Of a stretch of 64,000 nt of DNA, positions 57,761-64,000 are shown in pieces. Origin of the DNA: Natronobiforma cellulositropha (lineage in GTDB: Archaea > Halobacteriota > Halobacteria > Halobacteriales > Natrialbaceae); the NCBI RefSeq assembly GCF_025629245.1, contig NZ_JANZXN010000004.1:52858-116857 (forward strand), given 5' to 3'. A program made the position numbers and the translations under genes. Every line of letters starts with the position of its first letter. Position 1 is the first letter of the stretch. The notes under the pieces are model-generated. The model had not been told where the DNA came from and searched no databases. It was given only the letters and a program-made list of their open reading frames with translations.

Positions 57761-59851
57761 ATGAGCAGCGACGAGTTTCCGACGGAGCGGACCGCAGTCG
57801 TCACCTGCGGGTTGCCCTACGCCAACGGCGACCTCCACATCGGCCACCTGCGCGGCTACATCGGCGCGGACGCCTTCTCGCGCGCGCTGAAGACGCTCGG
57901 CCAGCGCACCGCGTACGTCTGTGGCTCCGACATGCACGGGACGCCGGTCGCCGTCAACGCCGAGAAAGAGGGCGTCGACCCCGAGGAGTTCGCCCTCCGC
58001 TGGCACGAGCAGTACAGCGAGACGTTCCCGAAGTTCAGCGTCGAGTTCGACAACTACGGCCACACCCACGACGAGACCAACACCGAACTCACCCGCGAGA
58101 TCGTCACCACGCTCGACGAGGAGGGCTACGTCTACGAGAAGGAGATCAAAGTCGCCTACGACCCCGACGCAGACCAGTACCTCCCCGACCGCTACGTCGA
58201 GGGGACCTGCCCCTACTGCGGGTCGAAAGCCCGCGGCGACGAGTGTGACGAGGGCTGTCAGCGCCACCTCGAGCCTGGCGAGGTCGAGAATCCGACCAGC
58301 AGCATCACCGGCAACACCGCCGAGTACCGCGAGCGCGCCCACAAGTTCTTCCGCGTCTCCGAGTTCACCGACTACCTCACCGAGTTCCTCGACGGACTCG
58401 AGGGGACCCCCAACGCCAGAAACCAGCCGCGTCAGTGGATCGAAGACGGTCTCCAGGACTGGTGTATCACGCGCGACATGGACTGGGGAATCGACTACCC
58501 CGGCGAGGGCGCGGACGGTCTCGTCCTCTACGTCTGGGTCGACGCCCCCATCGAGTACATCGCGAGCACGAAACAGTACACAGAGCGCGTCGGCTCCGAC
58601 GCCTACGACTGGGAAGATGTCTGGAAAGACGGCGGCGACATCGTCCACGTCATCGGCCGCGACATCATCCAGCACCACACGGTCTTCTGGCCCGCCATGC
58701 TCGAGGCCGCAGGCTACACTGCCCCACGCGCCGTCGCGGCCACCGGCTTCATCACCATCGACGGCAAGGGCCTCTCGACGAGTCGCAACCGCGCCATCTG
58801 GGCGAGAGAGTACCTCGAGGAGGGCTTTCACCCCGACCTGTTGCGCTACTACCTGACGACGACCGGCGGCCTCCAGCAGGACGTCGACTTCACCTGGGAG
58901 GCCTTCCAGGAGAAGGTCAACGGCGAACTCGTCGGCACGGTCGGCAACTTCTGTTACCGCTCGCTGCTGTTCGCCCAGCGCAACTACGAGGGGACCCCGG
59001 AGACCGACGTCTCAGACGAGGTCGAAGCGCGAATCGAGGGCGCCATCGGCGAGGTTCGCGAGGCGGTCAACGACTACTCACTCCGGGGCATCGGCCAGGC
59101 GACCACCCGCCTCGCCCAGTTCGGCAACGAGTACATCCAGCGCAACGAACCCTGGAAACTCACCGACTACGACCCCGAGCAGGCCGCCCAGGTCATCCGC
59201 GACTGCGTCCAACTCGCGAAGGCCATCGCCGTCCTCTTCGAACCCATCGCCCCCGGCAAGGCGCAGGCGCTCTGGGAACAGCTCGGCGAAGACAGTGCCG
59301 TCGGCGACACCGGTCTCGAGGCCGCCCTCGAGCAGCCACCCCGACACTTCGACGCCCCGAGCGAACTCTTCGAGAAACTCGAGGACGACCGCGTCGAGGA
59401 GCTGACCGAACAACTCGAGGCGAAGATCGACGCCGCGAGCGACGACGGAGACGACGATGCAGCCGACGACGCGCCCACAGACGCCGACGACGAGGAGGCT
59501 GGCGGAGACGCGGACCTCGAGCCACTGCTCGAAGAGCGCATCAGCTTCGACGACTTCCAGGACCTCGACATCCGCGTCGGCCGCATCGAGTCGGCAGAAG
59601 GCATCGAGGGGGCCGACGCACTCGCCAGACTCGAGGTCGACATCGGTCTCGAGACGCGTCAGGTCGTCGCCGGGATCAAACAGCTACACGACCTCGAGAA
59701 CCTGCCCGGCGAGAAGTGCATCCTGCTGGCGAACATGGAACCCGCGACGCTCTTCGGCGTCGAGTCCAACGGCATGATCCTCGCGGCGGGCGAGGAGGCC
59801 GACCTGCTGACGACCCACGGTGACGCCGACCTGGGTGAGAAGGTTCGGTAA
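57761..59851 (+). CDS. metG: Methionyl-tRNA synthetase
   Basis: A 696-residue class I synthetase. The HIGH motif is in LPYANGDLHIGHLRGY, the KMSKS-equivalent is GKGLSTSRN, and the zinc knuckle is CPYCGSKARGDECDEGC. The anticodon-binding helical domain follows, then an acidic Asp/Ala linker of about 45 residues and a C-terminal OB-fold tRNA-binding domain (FQDLDIRVGRIESAEGI... KCILLANMEPATLFGVESNG, read in parts). Length matches archaeal MetG with fused C-terminal domain. ATG at 57761 follows a TTTTACGC tract. Confidence 0.95.
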   Translation: MSSDEFPTERTAVVTCGLPYANGDLHIGHLRGYIGADAFSRALKTLGQRTAYVCGSDMHGTPVAVNAEKEGVDPEEFALRWHEQYSETFPKFSVEFDNYGHTHDETNTELTREIVTTLDEEGYVYEKEIKVAYDPDADQYLPDRYVEGTCPYCGSKARGDECDEGCQRHLEPGEVENPTSSITGNTAEYRERAHKFFRVSEFTDYLTEFLDGLEGTPNARNQPRQWIEDGLQDWCITRDMDWGIDYPGEGADGLVLYVWVDAPIEYIASTKQYTERVGSDAYDWEDVWKDGGDIVHVIGRDIIQHHTVFWPAMLEAAGYTAPRAVAATGFITIDGKGLSTSRNRAIWAREYLEEGFHPDLLRYYLTTTGGLQQDVDFTWEAFQEKVNGELVGTVGNFCYRSLLFAQRNYEGTPETDVSDEVEARIEGAIGEVREAVNDYSLRGIGQATTRLAQFGNEYIQRNEPWKLTDYDPEQAAQVIRDCVQLAKAIAVLFEPIAPGKAQALWEQLGEDSAVGDTGLEAALEQPPRHFDAPSELFEKLEDDRVEELTEQLEAKIDAASDDGDDDAADDAPTDADDEEAGGDADLEPLLEERISFDDFQDLDIRVGRIESAEGIEGADALARLEVDIGLETRQVVAGIKQLHDLENLPGEKCILLANMEPATLFGVESNGMILAAGEEADLLTTHGDADLGEKVR

Positions 59852-59881
59852 GACGGGCGCTCGAGCGCTAGTCCGTGGCCA

Positions 59882-60064
59882 TCACTCGAGTTCCGCCGGC
59901 GTCTCGCGAAGCGCTCGCGCCTCGTTCTGCGTGAGATAACAGCCACAGGAGGCGACGATGGTGTCCGGACCCGTCGCCGTCACCCCCACGACGACGCTCT
60001 CACAGTGGGGACAGCGCGGCGGATTCCAGTTCTCACCGCCCCACCGGCCGAGATCCTCGCTCAT
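59882..60064 (-). CDS. 60-residue zinc-ribbon protein
   Basis: A small protein with CPHC (residues 18-21) and CGC (40-42), a likely zinc-binding fold, and a polar C-terminal helix (LTQNEARALRETPAELE). N-terminal SEDLGRWGGENWNPP is typical of short haloarchaeal proteins. Convergent with metG. The function is unknown. Confidence 0.65.
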   Translation of the reverse strand: MSEDLGRWGGENWNPPRCPHCESVVVGVTATGPDTIVASCGCYLTQNEARALRETPAELE

Positions 60065-60545
60065 CGACGCCCCACTGACGGGGTAACTCGAGCGGGACGC
60101 AGTTGCAATGGTGTGGTGAGAGGCGTGGCTCGAGCGGTCGGGTCACTCACACGAGAGCGAGCGTATCCACTCCGAGAATCGGCGTTTCGCGGGCTGTACA
60201 GCGTGTTTGCGAGCCTTTTAAGGTCGCGTGGTTGGTACTGAGTCATGGCTTCAAAACCCTGCTTGGGTTGTGGAAGCCACGCCTCGGGTGTGGCTGCACC
60301 CGGGGCACTTTCTGTGCGTGCCCCACCTCCGCGGCGGGCGTCGCTTCCACGAGAGAGTTTCACGGACAGATACATATAATTTCTGGAGATGGCTAGTGGT
60401 GATACGAGGAAGTGGGCCCGAACCACTGGCCAACGGGGGTCGGGATGGGGTACTCGAGCAAACTCATTACAATTCGGGAACAGTACGTTCAGACAATAAA
60501 TAAAGCGGACAAAACAGTGTTAGATGTGGTCGTTTTAGCTGTAGT
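60065..60545. other. Spacer with one possible microgene and a hairpin
   Basis: Apart from the tentative ORF at 60245, no gene is seen. GGCTAGTGG (60391-60399) pairs with CCACTGGCC (60423-60431) with one G-U, while AGTGG (60411-60415) can pair with CCACT (60423-60427) instead, so two exclusive hairpins are possible. TACATATAAT at 60371-60380 looks like a promoter for them. From about 60440 base composition becomes distinctly A/T-richer and leads into the Doc-like gene. Confidence 0.4.
60245..60379 (+). CDS. Possible 44-residue CxxC protein
   Basis: It would encode MASKPCLGCGSHASGVAAPG and on, ending TDRYI. A TATA-like CTTTTAAG at 60214-60221 lies 24-31 bases before the ATG, as for a leaderless gene. 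Only one CxxC pair is present and the tail is Pro/Arg-rich, unlike halophile protein, so it may be a truncated or frameshifted zinc protein. Low confidence. Confidence 0.3.
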   Translation: MASKPCLGCGSHASGVAAPGALSVRAPPPRRASLPRESFTDRYI

Positions 60546-61313
60546 ATGGTTGAGCCTGCACAGTGGATGGAACCGGAAGACCCAGAGATTTTGCAGACAT
60601 TTCGAGAAAACCAAACATCTTGGCTCAGAGACCTCGATGAGAGTGGGGAACTAAACTGGAGCATCGAGTATACGTACTCGCGGTGTAAGCAGCTAGCGTT
60701 GCATGGGCTATTACAGGACCTTGGTTGTCGAACCTACCACCTTACAGAAGCGGGATCACAGTATTTGAGCGAGGAGTTCGATCCAGACAACCCACATACA
60801 ATCGATAGAATTATAGATTTATCAACAATTAGCGCAGCGAACTTCAAATACCGGAACATGAAGTTCCTACATGGGAGTACACCATACGAGTTACAAAGTC
60901 ACAAACGGCTCGTCGACGCACGGACCGAAATTTGGCGGGTTCGAAACGGTGACCTCCGAAGCGTTCTCCGACGGTTTCCGCGAGACGAGCCACTCATCAA
61001 CCAGTGTGCACTGTGGATGCGAGCGTGGACTGGAAAACACTTTTTTCCAGATGCGAATCACCGAACGGCGATTGCGACGCTGAGAGAACTGTTGGTCTCG
61101 AGTGGGTTCGAAATTACACAGTGGCCGGTCCATAGAACAGTAAGTGCAATTAGGGAGTCGAAAGCGATTCGTGTCCAAACGAGATACGAACTCGATACAC
61201 TGTATAGTAAAGATATGCACTACTACGTGTGGTGGTTTCACTTCGTCGACGTGCTCAAGACCGAGCTAAAAGAAGCGAGTTACTCAGCTTCGACTTCACC
61301 GAGGGCGCGGTAG
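60546..61313 (+). CDS. Winged-helix protein fused to Doc/Fic-like domain
   Basis: 255 residues. The first 78 form a winged helix like phage-type archaeal repressors (LNWSIEYTYSRCKQLALHGL... LTEAGSQYLSEEF). Residues 95-250 resemble Fic/Doc enzymes: the core motif HFFPDANHR (165-173) matches H-x-F-x-[DN]-[AG]-N-x-R of Doc. The residue after the Asn is His172, where AMP-transferring Fic has Gly and Doc has Lys, so the chemistry is uncertain. Low G+C against its neighbours suggests transfer. The role may be a self-regulated toxin; no clear antitoxin is visible besides the tiny opposing ORF. Confidence 0.7.
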   Translation: MVEPAQWMEPEDPEILQTFRENQTSWLRDLDESGELNWSIEYTYSRCKQLALHGLLQDLGCRTYHLTEAGSQYLSEEFDPDNPHTIDRIIDLSTISAANFKYRNMKFLHGSTPYELQSHKRLVDARTEIWRVRNGDLRSVLRRFPRDEPLINQCALWMRAWTGKHFFPDANHRTAIATLRELLVSSGFEITQWPVHRTVSAIRESKAIRVQTRYELDTLYSKDMHYYVWWFHFVDVLKTELKEASYSASTSPRAR

Positions 61314-61369
61314 TACTCCTCGTTTTCCCGAACGTCCTCTTGCATTCGCTTCTCTGCTTCCCAGTTCAT
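61280..61369 (-). CDS. Possible 29-residue charged ORF opposite the Doc-like gene
   Basis: It would encode MNWEAEKRMQEDVRENEEYY and a short acidic end. Its 3' end overlaps the Doc-like gene tail in antisense. TTAATA at about 61397-61402 on the minus strand is a plausible TATA box 28-33 bases before the ATG. The acidic helix-like content is protein-like, but the size makes it uncertain. Confidence 0.35.
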   Translation of the reverse strand: MNWEAEKRMQEDVRENEEYYRALGEVEAE

Positions 61370-61511
61370 ACTACGCTATTCACCTTGTTGGGTATTAATC
61401 TTCTGTTCAGACGCGGGTAGTTTCGGCTGCCGCCGTAGATCGGCGGAATCAGACTGTCTGTTTTCCAGAGCTGGAGACCACCGCCGAGATCCAAAGCGAA
61501 CGCCGGTCCAC

Positions 61512-62198
61512 CTACACCCGAATCGCCCGCGCAGCCGTCGCCTTGAACGCCGCGGTGATCGCCCGCCCGGTCTCGAGTCCCAGTCGGTCGACGCTCGCGT
61601 TCGTGACGAGCGCCTCGAGTGTGACCCCCTCTCCGAGCGCGACGGTGACGCGTGTGATCGCCTCACCCGACTCGAGGGCGGTGACGGTGCCGGAGAAGGT
61701 GTTCCGGAGGCTGGTGTCGTTGCCATCCGGAGTCTCGTCGGGGTCGGTCAACACCACCGCGTCGGATCTGACGGTGATCTCGACGTCGCTCGCGCCCTCG
61801 GGGACGAGCGCGAGGACGGGACCGACGGCCGTCTCGACGGTCGCGAGTTCGCCGGTGCGCTCGCCGACGGTGCCAGAGAGCACCGACTCGGTGACGCGGG
61901 CGACACCCTCGAGTTCGGTCTCGTGGCGCTCGAAACGCCGCCGCAGGTCGAAGGCGGTGGCGGTCAACTCGGTACCGCCGCCGCCGCTGCCGCCGCGACG
62001 GCGCTCGGTGAGCGTCCCCACGGCGGCCTCGAGTTCGACGACGCGACGCTGGAGGCGGGCGTAGGAACGCCCGAGATCGGTCGCCGCGGCGTGGAGCGAG
62101 CCACAGCGGTCGATCGCCTCGAGCATCTCGATGTCGCGGCGGTCGACGGTGACCTCGCCGACGGCGAGTTTCGGGCTGTAGTCCTTCTCGATGGTCAT
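61512..62198 (-). CDS. ModE-like regulator with TOBE domain
   Basis: 228 residues. The N-terminal LysR/ModE helix-turn-helix is MLEAIDRCGSLHAAATDLGR with a following helix SYARLQRRVVELEAA; the C-terminal half has TOBE/MOP-type strands (LRNTFSGTVTALESGEAITR and VALGEGVTLEALVTNASV), which bind molybdate or tungstate. It probably represses or activates the adjacent transporter according to oxyanion level. It lies 14 bases after the transporter ATPase, on the same strand. Confidence 0.85.
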   Translation of the reverse strand: MTIEKDYSPKLAVGEVTVDRRDIEMLEAIDRCGSLHAAATDLGRSYARLQRRVVELEAAVGTLTERRRGGSGGGGTELTATAFDLRRRFERHETELEGVARVTESVLSGTVGERTGELATVETAVGPVLALVPEGASDVEITVRSDAVVLTDPDETPDGNDTSLRNTFSGTVTALESGEAITRVTVALGEGVTLEALVTNASVDRLGLETGRAITAAFKATAARAIRV

Positions 62199-62212
62199 CG
62201 GCGCGTCTCGGC

Positions 62213-62977
62213 TCAGTATATCAGTTCGCCGTCGATAAACTTCCGGGTTCGTTCGTCTGCCGGGTTCTCGAAGACGGTTTCGGCGTCACCGACGTCGATG
62301 ACGCCGCCGTCCAGTAAGACGGCGACGCGGTCGGCGATGCGCTCGGCCTGGTGCATGTCGTGGGTCGCGACGACGACGCCGATGTCGCGGCGGCGGGCCT
62401 CGAGTACGGCGCGTTCGATGAGGGCGGTGTTTCGCGGGTCGAGGTCGGAGGTCGGTTCGTCGAGGAGGAGTACGTCGGGGTCGTAGGCCAGCGCACGGGC
62501 GAAGGCGACGCGCTGAGCCTCGCCGCCCGAGAGCGACGCGGCGTGCTGGTCGAGCTGGTCGGCGAGACCGACGGTCTCGAGCGCGTCGAGGACGGCGGCG
62601 TCGGTCGGCATTCCGAGACGGGTCGCGAGTTCGTGACGGAGCCGGGCGGGCCAGGATTTGCGCACCCGGAGACCGTACTCGACGTTCCGGCGGACGCTCG
62701 CGCCGAAGAGACTCGCCTCCTGGAAGACGGTGGCGACCCCACGGCGAGCGGCGAGGCGTTCCTGTGTCGAGAGCGTCCAGACGTCGGTTCCGTCGTCGGT
62801 GACCGATCCCCGGTCCGGCCGCTCGAAGAGGGCGAGCAGGCGCAGGAGCGTCGACTTGCCGACGCCGGAGGGACCGATGACCGCGAGCACCTCGCCGGAG
62901 TGGGCCGTCAGCGAGACGTCTTCGAGAACGAAGCCGTCACCGTAGCCGTGGGAGACACCCTCGAGGGCGAGCGTCAT
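62213..62977 (-). CDS. tupC: ABC transporter ATPase, tungstate/molybdate type
   Basis: A 254-residue ATPase. Walker A is GPSGVGKST (35-43), the signature is LSGGEAQRV, Walker B is [14 protein letters not shown] and the H-loop VVATHDMHQ. It drives uptake with the permease at 62974, which overlaps by four bases (ATGA). Assignment to the Tup (tungstate) subgroup is by operon content and similarity of the permease, not by ligand residues. Confidence 0.85.
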   Translation of the reverse strand: MTLALEGVSHGYGDGFVLEDVSLTAHSGEVLAVIGPSGVGKSTLLRLLALFERPDRGSVTDDGTDVWTLSTQERLAARRGVATVFQEASLFGASVRRNVEYGLRVRKSWPARLRHELATRLGMPTDAAVLDALETVGLADQLDQHAASLSGGEAQRVAFARALAYDPDVLLLDEPTSDLDPRNTALIERAVLEARRRDIGVVVATHDMHQAERIADRVAVLLDGGVIDVGDAETVFENPADERTRKFIDGELIY

Positions 62978-63690
62978 CGGTACCTCCCGCCCGTGCCGCC
63001 GAGGCGGATCACGATGGCGTTGACGACCAGCACGAGGGCGACCAGAATCGCGCCGAGGAGCATCGCGGTCTCGAAGCGCCCCTGGCGTGCCTCGAGTTGG
63101 ATCGCGGTGGTGAGCGTCCGGGTGTAGGAGGTGCCGTCGGCGCTGGCGATGTTGCCGCCGACGATGAGGACGGAGCCGACTTCGCTGACTGCACGGCCGA
63201 AGCCCGCGAGAATCGCCGTCGCGATGCCGTAGCGCGCCTCCTTGATGACGACGAGGGCGACGTCGAGACGCGTCCCGCCCATCGCGTAGGCCGCGTCGCG
63301 GACGCGCCGGTCGACGCCGCTCACCGCCGCGAGGCTGACGCCGGTGACGACCGGGGCGGCGAGAACGAACTGTGAGAGGATCATCGCCTCGGGGGTGAAG
63401 ACGAGGTTCAGCGGGCCGAGCGGTCCCTGGTTCGAGACGGCGAAGAGCACGACCAGGCCGACGACGACGCTCGGAAAGCCCATTCCCGTGTTGATCACGG
63501 CGGTCACCAGTCGCTTGCCGCGGAACTCGGAGAAGCCGATCGCGAGCGCGAGCGGCAGACTGAACAGCGTACTCAACGCCACGGCGACGAGGCTCACGTA
63601 GAGCGAGACGCGAACGATGCTGCGGACGTAGTGCCACTCGAAGGGAAACTCGACGAACGACGAGGCGAGAATCGCGGTCTCGAGTGTCAT
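62974..63690 (-). CDS. tupB: ABC transporter permease, tungstate/molybdate type
   Basis: A 238-residue permease with five to six helices. The EAA-like loop is [28 protein letters not shown], typical of TupB-like permeases (GRAxSEVG). It starts just after the substrate-binding gene (four bases) and forms the membrane channel for TupA-delivered oxyanion. TupB-like families also include other anions, so tungstate is the most likely but not proven substrate. Confidence 0.85.
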   Translation of the reverse strand: MTLETAILASSFVEFPFEWHYVRSIVRVSLYVSLVAVALSTLFSLPLALAIGFSEFRGKRLVTAVINTGMGFPSVVVGLVVLFAVSNQGPLGPLNLVFTPEAMILSQFVLAAPVVTGVSLAAVSGVDRRVRDAAYAMGGTRLDVALVVIKEARYGIATAILAGFGRAVSEVGSVLIVGGNIASADGTSYTRTLTTAIQLEARQGRFETAMLLGAILVALVLVVNAIVIRLGGTGGRYR

Positions 63691-63694
63691 AGGC

Positions 63695-64000
63695 TCAGTC
63701 GTTGCCCGCCCTACTCCAGTCTGCTGGAACGTACTGCTCGAAGTTCGGGTCGGCCGAGAGCGCCTCGGGGAAGAACAGTTGCTCGCCGTTGGCGGTGTAG
63801 GATTCGATCCGGTCGTGGCCCTCGGGACCGGTCAGGTAGCCGATGTACGCCATCGCCAGGTCGTACTCGACGTGGTCGTAGACGGCGGGGTTGACCGCGA
63901 CGATGCCGTACGGGTTCGCGAGGCGGTCGGGACCGTCCTCGATCGGTCCCTCGAGCAGAATCTCGAGGTCGAGGGTCTCGCGCATCGAGAGGTAGGTTCC
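63695..64000 (-). CDS. tupA: ABC transporter substrate-binding protein, partial (C-terminal end)
   Basis: Only the last 101 residues lie in the window; the gene runs off the right edge. The visible part shows [37 protein letters not shown] and [10 protein letters not shown], typical of the C-terminus of tungstate-binding TupA lipoproteins. It heads the tupABC-regulator cluster. The signal peptide and ligand site are outside. Confidence 0.8.
   Translation of the reverse strand, partial: GTYLSMRETLDLEILLEGPIEDGPDRLANPYGIVAVNPAVYDHVEYDLAMAYIGYLTGPEGHDRIESYTANGEQLFFPEALSADPNFEQYVPADWSRAGND

Noticed and set aside
60391-60431. tRNA-like sequence
   Set aside because: No acceptor stem and no T arm with GGTTCGAATCC; only hairpins remain.
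1-64000. CRISPR array or cas genes
   Set aside because: No regularly spaced 24-40 base direct repeats and no Cas-like proteins were seen.

Overview
This window is chromosomal DNA from a halophilic archaeon (class Halobacteria). The evidence is the high G+C content, the very acidic proteins, the many starts that sit 20-35 bases below a TATA-like element with no ribosome binding site (leaderless genes), several twin-arginine signal peptides, and archaeal families such as an sdhCDBA operon, MfnA, GatB, MetG with an appended tRNA-binding domain, and smc-scpA. No species can be named from the sequence alone.

Layout. 0-13 kb: a tRNA-Arg, tatA, peroxiredoxin, HD hydrolase, a small regulator opposite an XapX protein, the succinate dehydrogenase operon, then a divergent peptide-modification pair (AstE-like desuccinylase; RimK-type ATP-grasp fused to a retropepsin-like domain) with a GNAT enzyme between them, a repeat-rich acidic protein, AlkA and a 41-residue zinc microprotein. 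13-22 kb: thiolase plus DUF35 partner, the methylmalonyl-CoA mutase accessory pair (B12-binding subunit and MeaB), a second HD protein, a HExxH protein, LysE and CPBP membrane proteins. 22-39 kb: DsbA-like lipoprotein, topoisomerase I, two MATE exporters, a C45-type peptidase, GatB, a PQQ-propeller lipoprotein divergent from a coiled-coil/smc/scpA cluster, and MtnP. 39-49 kb: a multi-PAS histidine kinase, a phosphoribosyltransferase carrying a winged helix, a two-gene operon of unknown function (HhH/coiled-coil protein plus an 872-residue protein resembling clostridial P-47/TULIP lipid-binding proteins), ThiC and PhzF. 49.6-51.7 kb: an insertion sequence beside a probable gene remnant and a lower-GC patch. 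52-60 kb: PpsA, a secreted Tat substrate divergent from MfnA, and MetG. 60-61.4 kb: a lower-GC island with a winged-helix plus Doc/Fic-like protein. 61.5-64 kb: a tungstate/molybdate-type ABC transporter with a ModE/TOBE-like regulator, cut by the window end.

Most genes are housekeeping. The parts that read as least described are the P-47/TULIP-like operon (43.1-46.6 kb), the HTH-Doc island (60.2-61.4 kb), the YsnF-like repeat protein (10.4-11.7 kb), and several perfect inverted-repeat arrays in promoters (2.86, 12.9-13.06, 31.3 and 46.74 kb). All functional assignments rest on reading motifs and gene context; no database search was possible.
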